Below are positions 45,733-51,604 of a stretch of 51,604 nucleotides of DNA, piece by piece; positions within the stretch are counted from its first letter, which is position 1; every line of letters begins with the position of its first letter. Position numbers and translations under genes: made by a program. The notes beneath the pieces are model-generated. The model saw only the letters and a program-made list of their open reading frames with translations, did no database searches and had not been told where the DNA came from. This DNA comes from Pseudomonas paraglycinae (lineage in GTDB: Bacteria > Pseudomonadota > Gammaproteobacteria > Pseudomonadales > Pseudomonadaceae), in assembly GCF_021601625.1 (NCBI RefSeq), contig NZ_BQHR01000029.1, forward strand, positions 1 to 51,604, given 5' to 3'.

Positions 45733-45745
45733 GAAAGCCACCCTC

Positions 45746-45794
45746 AAAAAAAACGTCGTCCCAGGCTTTGCCCGCGCAAAACCGAGAGACGACG
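45746..45794 (-). terminator. Leader terminator of nasST
   Basis: In the minus-strand transcript CGTCGTC (45794-45788, extendable to 9 bp with one G-U) pairs with GACGACG (45760-45754), followed by eight T. An inner TTTGC/GCAAA hairpin fills the loop. It lies 14 bases before the nasS ATG, so nasST expression must pass it. Confidence 0.82.
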
Positions 45795-45829
45795 CCATTG
45801 TCCTTGCCTGCACGCCACCATTGGCCTGC
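45791..45829 (-). promoter_or_regulatory. Candidate ANTAR-type leader of nasST
   Basis: Two possible hexaloop hairpins: GCAGGCC-AATGGT-GGCGTGC (45829-45810, six pairs and one G-G mismatch) and GAC-AATGGC-GTC (45802-45791, only three pairs). Both loops have A1 and G4, and the second overlaps the terminator's 5' arm. The stems are weaker than in the other two leaders, but position and pattern agree. Confidence 0.6.
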
Positions 45830-45847
45830 GGGCTGATGCCGAGGAAG

Positions 45848-45865
45848 GTGCAAGGCATATGCCAT
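45848..45865 (-). promoter_or_regulatory. Sigma-54 promoter of nasST
   Basis: ATGGCATATGCCTTGCAC on the minus strand: GG (45863-45862) and GC (45851-45850) twelve bases apart, with a full TTGCA at -12 and TGGCA at -24. It is the best -12 match of the set. The first leader hairpin starts about 21 bases further on. Confidence 0.8.
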
Positions 45866-45912
45866 GCGCACGGATTTACCCGTGCGCCTCGCGCGGCGGG
45901 GCGATGCCCGGC

Positions 45913-45918
45913 TATAAT
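45913..45918 (+). promoter_or_regulatory. -10 box of pyrD
   Basis: A perfect TATAAT 36 bases before the pyrD ATG, followed by a C/T-rich start region. No good -35 is visible at 16-18 bases. Confidence 0.6.
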
Positions 45919-45954
45919 CGCCGCCTCTTTTCGCCGCCCGAGTCATAGCCGCCC

Positions 45955-46974
45955 ATGTACACCCTGGCCCGTCAGCTGTTGTTCAAACTTTCCCCGGAAA
46001 CCTCTCACGATCTGTCGCTGGATCTGATCGGCGCGGGCGGGCGTTTGGGCCTCAACGGCTTGCTGTGCAAGGCGCCGGCGTCGCTGCCGGTGAATGTCAT
46101 GGGCCTGCAGTTCCCGAACCCGGTGGGGTTGGCGGCCGGTCTGGACAAGAACGGCGCGGCCATCGACGGCTTCGCCCAGCTGGGGTTCGGTTTTGTCGAA
46201 ATCGGCACCGTGACCCCGCGCCCGCAGCCGGGCAACCCGAAACCACGGATTTTCCGTCTGCCGGAAGCCGAGGCGATTATCAACCGCATGGGTTTCAACA
46301 ACCTTGGTGTGGATAACCTGCTGGCGCGGGTGGCGGCGGCCAAATACAAGGGCGTGCTGGGGATCAACATCGGCAAGAACTTCGACACCCCGGTCGAGCG
46401 CGCGGTCGATGACTACCTGATCTGCCTGGACAAGGTCTACGCCCACGCCAGTTACGTCACGGTCAACGTCAGTTCGCCGAACACTCCGGGCCTGCGCAGC
46501 CTGCAATTCGGCGATTCGCTCAAGCAATTGCTGGCGGACCTGGCCACGCGCCGCGCCGAACTGGCCCTGCGCCACGGCAAACATGTACCGCTGGCGATCA
46601 AGATCGCGCCGGACATGACCGACGAAGAAACCGCGCAAGTCGCGCAAGCACTGATCGAAACCGGGATGGACGCGGTGATCGCCACCAACACCACCCTCAG
46701 CCGCGTGGGCGTCGAAGGCATGGAACATGGTGACGAGGCGGGCGGTCTGTCCGGCGCGCCGGTGCGTGAGAAGAGCACCCACACCGTGAAAGTGCTGGCG
46801 TCCGAGCTGGGCGGCAAGTTGCCGATCATCGCGGCGGGCGGCATCACCGAAGGCAAGCATGCGGCCGAGAAGATCGCTGCCGGCGCGAGTCTGGTGCAAA
46901 TCTACTCCGGCTTCATCTATAAGGGCCCGGCGCTGATTCGCGAGTCCGTGGACGCGATCGCCGCCAAGCGCTGA
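45955..46974 (+). CDS. pyrD: Dihydroorotate dehydrogenase, quinone type (class 2)
   Basis: A 339-residue membrane-associated flavoenzyme oxidising dihydroorotate to orotate with ubiquinone. The N-terminal amphipathic helices ([20 protein letters not shown]) are the class-2 membrane-binding part. [25 protein letters not shown] and [10 protein letters not shown] (catalytic Ser174) are conserved, and [10 protein letters not shown] and [11 protein letters not shown] hold the FMN phosphate. It is divergent from nasST and convergent with rmf. Confidence 0.97.
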   Translation: MYTLARQLLFKLSPETSHDLSLDLIGAGGRLGLNGLLCKAPASLPVNVMGLQFPNPVGLAAGLDKNGAAIDGFAQLGFGFVEIGTVTPRPQPGNPKPRIFRLPEAEAIINRMGFNNLGVDNLLARVAAAKYKGVLGINIGKNFDTPVERAVDDYLICLDKVYAHASYVTVNVSSPNTPGLRSLQFGDSLKQLLADLATRRAELALRHGKHVPLAIKIAPDMTDEETAQVAQALIETGMDAVIATNTTLSRVGVEGMEHGDEAGGLSGAPVREKSTHTVKVLASELGGKLPIIAAGGITEGKHAAEKIAAGASLVQIYSGFIYKGPALIRESVDAIAAKR

Positions 46975-46998
46975 TCGGCGGACATAAAAGGCAGGCAC

Positions 46999-47023
46999 AA
47001 AAAAGGGCTCCTCGAAGGAGCCC
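46999..47023 (-). terminator. rmf terminator
   Basis: GGGCTCCT and AGGAGCCC (47005-47012, 47016-47023) form the stem; six A on the plus strand (46999-47004) give a T run for minus-strand transcription. It lies about 90 bases after the rmf stop and 25 bases after the convergent pyrD stop. Confidence 0.85.
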
Positions 47024-47112
47024 CTGGGCCGTAGCCCGCCGTCCGGGAAGGACGTGCATGGTGATCAGGTTGTTACGAAATCAGATTGTCGTGTCGGAAT
47101 AAGTGCCCTGTG

Positions 47113-47328
47113 TCAGCCGACGGCGTGAAGTTCGTTGAGTCTGTGGATTCCCGCAGTGCCGGTCATACCGTCCCAGTTGTCGCCGCGTCCTTCTCGCCAG
47201 CCGTTGATCCAGGCTTGACGTACCGACGGTAGAGTAAATGGGCAAAGCTCACGGGATTTGCCACCAACGCCATATTGATATCCGCGCAAAAATGCTCTTT
47301 CCAACGGATCACGCTTAAGTCTTCTCAT
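47113..47328 (-). CDS. rmf: Ribosome modulation factor
   Basis: A 71-residue basic RMF that dimerises 70S ribosomes into inactive 100S particles in stationary phase. MRRLKRDPLERAFLRGYQYG and SRELCPFTLPSVRQAWINGW are the family signatures. The leader has AGTGAGGGAA before the ATG and, further up, four inverted repeats in a row. It ends before a strong terminator. Confidence 0.96.
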   Translation of the reverse strand: MRRLKRDPLERAFLRGYQYGVGGKSRELCPFTLPSVRQAWINGWREGRGDNWDGMTGTAGIHRLNELHAVG

Positions 47329-47367
47329 AGGGTGTTTCCCTCACTTGTTGACTGTTTTTGTCGCGTC

Positions 47368-47459
47368 GACCTCAATTGAGGTCTGGCAGAAAAACTCTGC
47401 CGTTGGCGGCTCGCTGCCGGCGTGGCGAGCCAAGGTGTTGACGCCGTTGCGACGTCAAC
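47368..47459. promoter_or_regulatory. Four tandem inverted repeats upstream of rmf
   Basis: In 92 bases lie GACCTCAATTGAGGTC (perfect, 47368-47383), GGCAGA/TCTGCC (47385-47401), GGCTCGC/GCGAGCC (47408-47431) and GTTGACG/CGTCAAC (47437-47459). The first is 40 bases from the rmf ATG. They may be structured 5' UTR or regulator sites; the transcription start is not evident. Confidence 0.6.
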
Positions 47460-47858
47460 CTGTGTCCAGTTCTAACCAATGAGTCACATCGATGGAATGA
47501 CCGTTTTGTCATAAGGACGTAACGAAAAAGATGCTATGGCCATAAGTAACCGCGTATTTATCCAGCGTCTATTGGCCAAACCCCGGTATGATCGGCCCCG
47601 CGCTGGATGATGAGGTTAATCCTTTAGTGAGAATGACCCACGTTTACGCTGGGGTACTATTCGACGAAGGGTTGCTTTGAGTCATTTTGTTGCTTCAACT
47701 TTTTTATCTGTCCCGGCATCTAAGCTCTTTTAACCCGAGCAGCGGGGATGGAACGGCACACCTTCGTGCCACGCGGGCGCTCTTGTAGAAAAGCGCCTGA
47801 TTGAAAACCGGATCGGCAATGCGTTGCCGGTTCATTAGCCAAAGGCTCTGGAAAAACC
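47460..47858. other. Gene-free spacer before rlmL
   Basis: About 400 bases with no convincing gene. It is AT-richer than the surroundings and must hold the rlmL promoter, perhaps also the rmf promoter. TATGAT at 47587-47592 is a possible -10 without a clear -35. I see no tRNA or conserved small RNA I can name. Confidence 0.5.
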
Positions 47859-50129
47859 ATGTCCGACCGTTTCGAACTCTTCCTCACTTGCCCCAAAGGC
47901 CTTGAAGGCCTGCTCATCGAGGAAGCCGTCGGGCTTGGCCTTGAAGAGGCCCGCGAACACACCTCCGCCGTGCGTGGTATGGCGACCATGGAAACCGCTT
48001 ATCGCCTGTGCCTCTGGTCGCGTCTGGCCAACCGGGTGCTGCTGGTGCTCAAGCGTTTCCCGATGAAAAACGCCGAAGACCTGTACCACGGTGTACTCGA
48101 CGTCGACTGGCAGGATCACATGCTGGCCGACGGCACCCTGGCCGTGGAATTCAGCGGCCACGGTTCGGGCATCGACAACACCCACTTCGGCGCCCTGAAG
48201 GTCAAGGACGCCATCGTCGACAAACTGCGCACCCCGCAGGGCGACCGCCCAAGCATCGACAAGCTCAACCCGGATCTGCGCATTCACCTGCGCCTGGATC
48301 GCGGCGAAGCGATTCTGTCCCTCGACCTTTCCGGCCACAGCCTGCACCAGCGCGGCTATCGCTTGCAGCAGGGCGCCGCGCCGCTGAAGGAAAACCTCGC
48401 GGCCGCGATCCTGATCCGGTCCGGCTGGCCGCGCATCGCCGCCGAAGGTGGCGCGCTGGCTGACCCGATGTGCGGTGTCGGCACGTTCCTGGTCGAAGCC
48501 GGCATGATCGCCGCCGACATGGCGCCGAACCTGCGTCGCGAGCAGTGGGGCTTCACCGCCTGGCTCGGCCACGTGCCGGCGCTGTGGAAAAAGCTGCATG
48601 AAGAAGCGGTCGAGCGCGCCGCTGCCGGTCTGGCCAAGCCGCCGCTGTGGATTCGTGGTTATGAAGCCGACCCACGCCTGATTCAGCCGGGCCGCAACAA
48701 CGTCGAACGCGCCGGCCTGAGCGAGTGGATCAAGATCTATCAGGGCGAAGTGGCGACCTTCGAGCCGCGTCCGGACCAGAACCAGAAAGGCCTGGTCATC
48801 TGCAACCCGCCGTACGGCGAGCGTCTGGGTGATGAAGCCAGCCTGTTGTACCTCTACCAGAACCTTGGCGAGCGTCTGCGTCAGGCCTGCCTGAACTGGG
48901 AAGCGGCGGTGTTCACCGGCGCGCCGGACCTGGGCAAGCGCATGGGCATCCGCAGCCACAAGCAGTATTCGTTCTGGAACGGCGCGCTGCCGTGCAAGCT
49001 GCTGTTGATCAAAGTCTTGCCGGATCAGTTCGTCACCGGCGAGCGTCGCACCCCGGAGCAACGTCAGGCCGAACGCGAGCAAGCCGCCTACGATCAGACG
49101 CCGGATGAGCCGCAAGAGCGCAAGTTCAACAAGAACGGCAATCCGATCAAACCGACGCCGGCCCCGGCGCCAGTGATCGAGCAACCGCGCCTGAGTGAAG
49201 GCGGGCAAATGTTTGCCAACCGCCTGCAGAAGAACCTCAAGGCCATGAGCAAGTGGGTCAAGCGCGAAGGCATCGATTGCTACCGCGTCTACGATGCGGA
49301 CATGCCGGAATATGCCATGGCCATCGACCTGTACCACGACTGGGTGCACGTTCAGGAATACGCCGCGCCGAAGTCGATCGACCCGGAAAAAGCCTCGATC
49401 CGCATGTTCGATGCGCTGGCGGCCATCCCGCAGGCGCTGAACATCGACAAGAGCCGCGTGGTGGTCAAGCGCCGCGAGCGTCAGAGCGGCACCAAGCAGT
49501 ACGAGCGTCAGGCGGCTCAGGGCAAGTTCAATGAAGTGACCGAGGGCGGTGTGAAGTTGCTGGTCAACCTCACCGACTACCTCGACACCGGGCTGTTCCT
49601 CGACCACCGGCCAATGCGCATGCGGATCCAGAAAGAGGCCGCCGGCAAGCGCTTCCTCAACCTGTTCTGCTACACCGCGACCGCCAGCGTGCACGCGGCC
49701 AAGGGCGGCGCGCGCAGCACCACCAGCGTCGACCTGTCGAAAACCTACCTCGACTGGGCGCGCCGCAACCTGTCGCTCAACGGTTTCTCCGACAAGAACC
49801 GTCTGGAGCAGGGCGATGTGATGGCGTGGCTGGAGAATTCCCGCGACGAATACGACCTGATCTTCATCGATCCGCCGACCTTCTCCAACTCCAAGCGCAT
49901 GGAAGGCATCTTCGACGTGCAGCGTGACCAGGTGCAACTGATCGACCTGGCCATGGCCCGACTGGCGAGCGGTGGGGTGTTGTACTTCTCCAACAACTTC
50001 CGCAAGTTCCAGCTTGAAGACAACCTGGCCGAGCGCTACGCGGTCGAGGAAATCACCGCCAGCACCATCGACCCGGATTTCGCCCGTAATGGCAAGATCC
50101 ACCGCGCCTGGAAAATCACGGCTCGTTGA
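47859..50129 (+). CDS. rlmL: Bifunctional 23S rRNA methyltransferase RlmK/RlmL
   Basis: A 756-residue fusion of two SAM methyltransferases acting on 23S rRNA: N2 of G2445 (RlmL part, N-terminal) and N7 of G2069 (RlmK part, C-terminal; E. coli numbering). Order: ferredoxin-like/THUMP domain (about 1-155), DPMCGVGTFLVEAG and CNPPYGERLG (about 315-325) for the first enzyme, then a linker rich in Pro, Glu and Gln. The second enzyme shows FLNLFCYTATASVHAAKGG and IDPPTFSNSKRMEG (about 668-681). Full family length. ATG 47859 has TCTGGAAAAACC upstream. Confidence 0.96.
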   Translation: MSDRFELFLTCPKGLEGLLIEEAVGLGLEEAREHTSAVRGMATMETAYRLCLWSRLANRVLLVLKRFPMKNAEDLYHGVLDVDWQDHMLADGTLAVEFSGHGSGIDNTHFGALKVKDAIVDKLRTPQGDRPSIDKLNPDLRIHLRLDRGEAILSLDLSGHSLHQRGYRLQQGAAPLKENLAAAILIRSGWPRIAAEGGALADPMCGVGTFLVEAGMIAADMAPNLRREQWGFTAWLGHVPALWKKLHEEAVERAAAGLAKPPLWIRGYEADPRLIQPGRNNVERAGLSEWIKIYQGEVATFEPRPDQNQKGLVICNPPYGERLGDEASLLYLYQNLGERLRQACLNWEAAVFTGAPDLGKRMGIRSHKQYSFWNGALPCKLLLIKVLPDQFVTGERRTPEQRQAEREQAAYDQTPDEPQERKFNKNGNPIKPTPAPAPVIEQPRLSEGGQMFANRLQKNLKAMSKWVKREGIDCYRVYDADMPEYAMAIDLYHDWVHVQEYAAPKSIDPEKASIRMFDALAAIPQALNIDKSRVVVKRRERQSGTKQYERQAAQGKFNEVTEGGVKLLVNLTDYLDTGLFLDHRPMRMRIQKEAAGKRFLNLFCYTATASVHAAKGGARSTTSVDLSKTYLDWARRNLSLNGFSDKNRLEQGDVMAWLENSRDEYDLIFIDPPTFSNSKRMEGIFDVQRDQVQLIDLAMARLASGGVLYFSNNFRKFQLEDNLAERYAVEEITASTIDPDFARNGKIHRAWKITAR

Positions 50130-50143
50130 CGCTCTGCAAAATT

Positions 50144-50182
50144 GGATCCACAGAGCCTTGATTTTTAAAGGCTCTTGGATCC
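50144..50182 (+). other. Inverted repeat downstream of rlmL
   Basis: GGATCC (50144-50149) and AGAGCCTT (50152-50159) pair with AAGGCTCT (50168-50175) and GGATCC (50177-50182), giving a 14-bp interrupted stem. No T run follows, so it is more likely an mRNA end stabiliser or Rho-linked site than an intrinsic terminator. Confidence 0.55.
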
Positions 50183-50275
50183 GTTCAGAGCTAGCCAAAT
50201 TAGTGGCTAATAGCTATAACTCACACACGGCCGATGGGGTTTTTCCCGCAGATGCTGACGTAGTGAGTGGCTTTT

Positions 50276-51604
50276 ATGTCGTTGCACCCCGTGCGCCCGA
50301 AGATATTGGGTTTTATCAGCGAAGACGTCTCGGCCTGGCTGGTCGGGGTGCTGGTATTGCTCGCCGGCGGAATTCTCACGGGGCTGCTCGCCTGGGGCAC
50401 CCTCAATCAGTTTCACAGCCAGTTGCGCCAACGCTTTCAGCTGCTGGCCAACGAGCGCTACAGCCGCATCGAAGAGCGTTTTCAGGATCAGGAGCAACGT
50501 CTCGATGGCCTGCGCCGGTTCTTCGCCAACTCCGAATCGGTGTCCCGCGCCGAATTCGACGGTTACACCCATCCTCTATTGCTGCGCACCCAGGCTTATT
50601 CGTTTGCCTTGCGGGTGAGCGGTGCCGAACGTGCCGCCTTCGAGCAGCGCGTGCGAGATGAGGGCCTGAGCACCTTCAGCGTGCGCGAACTCAATGCGCG
50701 CGGCGAACTGCAACTGGCCTCCGCCCGCGATGAATACGTGGTGGTGTTGTACAGCCAGACCCAGAGCCGGCTCGGTTCTCCGCTGGGTTACGACTTGCTG
50801 GCTCAGCCGTTGCGCCGCTCGACCCTGGAGCGCGCCGACCAGCTTCGCAGTCTGGCAGTGTCGCAGCCGATGCATCTGGTCGGTATCGAGCCGGCTTACG
50901 CCCGCGGCGTATTGCTGGTGGCACCGGTGTTGCGCGAAGGCGAGCCCAGATCATACGGCTACGTGATGGCTGTCATAAGCATGCGTCAGCTGCTGGCGGA
51001 CGGTTTGCCGGATGCGTTCCATGACTATCTGTCGGTGCGCATCCTCGATCTGTCTACCAACGATCAGCATGAAGTGCTGTTCGAATCGACCAATGAACCG
51101 GCGCCGAGCGATCTGTCCGCTACCCGGCTGGTGCGCATGGCCGATCACGACTATCAGGTGGATATCCTGCCGAGCGAAGCGTTCATGCAGGCCAACCATT
51201 CGTCGGTTGGCAGCGTGGTGGTGCTGGGCGGACTGCTCAGTCTGCTGCTGAGCGCGCTGCTTTATGTGCTGGTCAGTCAGCGCCAGCGCGCGTTGCGCAT
51301 GGTCGAATTGCGCACCCAGGAACTGCATGAGCGCGAACAGGAACTGCGCGGCACCCACGGTCAGTTGCGCGGGGTGCTCAACGCGGCGACCCAGGTGGCA
51401 ATCATCGCCACTGACCTGCGCGGGGTGATCAACACCTTCAACCCCGGCGCCGAGCAGATGCTCGGTTATCTCAGCAGCGAAGTGGTCGGCCACATGACCC
51501 TGGAAAATCTGCACTTTCCCCGGGAACTGGTGGCCCGCGCGGCGGAGCTCAGCGCCCGTTATGGCAAGACCATTCCGACCTGTCAGGCGATGCTGGTGGA
51601 GGGC
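50276..51604 (+). CDS. CHASE/PAS-domain membrane sensor, C-terminus beyond the right edge
   Basis: Open from the ATG at 50276 to the window end (443 codons). A membrane helix at about 19-42 (WLVGVLVLLAGGILTGLLAW) is followed by a periplasmic CHASE-like domain (RFQDQEQRLDGLRRFFANSE to YGYVMAVISM). A second helix lies near 305-325 (VGSVVVLGGLLSLLLSALLY), then a short coiled coil (TQELHEREQELRG) and a PAS domain (ATQVAIIATDLRGVINTFNPGAEQMLGY). The output domain (histidine kinase, GGDEF or both) is outside the window. It should sense an external small ligand; which one is unknown. Confidence 0.85.
   Translation, partial: MSLHPVRPKILGFISEDVSAWLVGVLVLLAGGILTGLLAWGTLNQFHSQLRQRFQLLANERYSRIEERFQDQEQRLDGLRRFFANSESVSRAEFDGYTHPLLLRTQAYSFALRVSGAERAAFEQRVRDEGLSTFSVRELNARGELQLASARDEYVVVLYSQTQSRLGSPLGYDLLAQPLRRSTLERADQLRSLAVSQPMHLVGIEPAYARGVLLVAPVLREGEPRSYGYVMAVISMRQLLADGLPDAFHDYLSVRILDLSTNDQHEVLFESTNEPAPSDLSATRLVRMADHDYQVDILPSEAFMQANHSSVGSVVVLGGLLSLLLSALLYVLVSQRQRALRMVELRTQELHEREQELRGTHGQLRGVLNAATQVAIIATDLRGVINTFNPGAEQMLGYLSSEVVGHMTLENLHFPRELVARAAELSARYGKTIPTCQAMLVEG

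Noticed and set aside
45733-45858. A longer NasS starting at 45858
   Set aside because: That part covers the sigma-54 promoter region and the leader terminator; family members start at MTQTS-like sequence.
47460-47858. A tRNA or small RNA in the spacer before rlmL
   Set aside because: No cloverleaf, CCA end or clear terminator-flanked RNA could be found by eye.
1-51604. CRISPR arrays, prophage, integrase or insertion sequences
   Set aside because: No regularly spaced repeats, transposase or phage structural genes were seen; the repeats present are short palindromic elements.

Overview
The window looks like chromosomal DNA of a Pseudomonas of the P. fluorescens group. The protein sequences (CysH, ThrH, PpsR/PpsA, SigX, OprF, RMF) and the gene order match what I recall of the Pseudomonas core genome. 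Three blocks keep that order: cysH/thrH/pabB; ppsR/ppsA/hydrolase/rraA/cmaX/crfX/cmpX/sigX/oprF/cobA/nitrate assimilation; and pyrD/rmf/rlmL. GC-rich codon use throughout creates many long open frames opposite the real genes; these are not reported. I see no tRNA, rRNA, CRISPR array, prophage or insertion sequence.

Layout. 1-4283 (minus): a large RHS/YD-repeat protein whose C-terminal tip lies outside the left edge. 4533-7119: HAD phosphatase, SDR oxidoreductase and a LysR regulator. 7088-9626 (minus): an NCS1 permease and a hydantoin/allantoin-racemase-like protein behind a sigma-54-type promoter and a palindromic operator. 9920-12926: cysH, thrH, pabB. 13182-16245 (minus): a three-gene operon (exported retropepsin-like protein, inactive-transglutaminase membrane protein, ATP-grasp ligase) that looks like a peptide-ligation/proteolysis system of unknown substrate. 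16457-24842: the 2-methylcitrate operon for propionate (GntR regulator, prpB, prpC, acnD, prpF, prpD), with operator palindromes at its head and a hairpin at each of three gene junctions. 24835-28203: PEP synthase and its regulatory kinase/phosphorylase, divergent. 28302-33991: hydrolase, rraA and the envelope-stress group cmaX-crfX-cmpX-sigX-oprF.

34067-45865 is the most informative part: the assimilatory nitrate regulon, all on the minus strand. It comprises nasS-nasT (nitrate sensor and ANTAR antiterminator), a nitrate MFS transporter with a PP2C-kinase fusion, and nirB-nirD-nasA-cobA. Each of the three transcription units starts with a GG-N10-GC (-24/-12) sigma-54 promoter. Each is followed by a leader holding RNA hairpins with six-base loops of the A-x-x-G-x-x type that ANTAR proteins bind, then an intrinsic terminator whose 5' arm overlaps the last such hairpin. 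Initiation therefore appears tied to nitrogen limitation and elongation to nitrate/nitrite through NasS-NasT, including for nasST itself.

45955-51604: pyrD, rmf (with four tandem inverted repeats upstream), rlmL, and the start of a CHASE/PAS sensor cut by the right edge. A MITE-like palindromic element of about 190 bp occurs twice (12987-13170 and 43735-43930), each time just 3' of a minus-strand gene.
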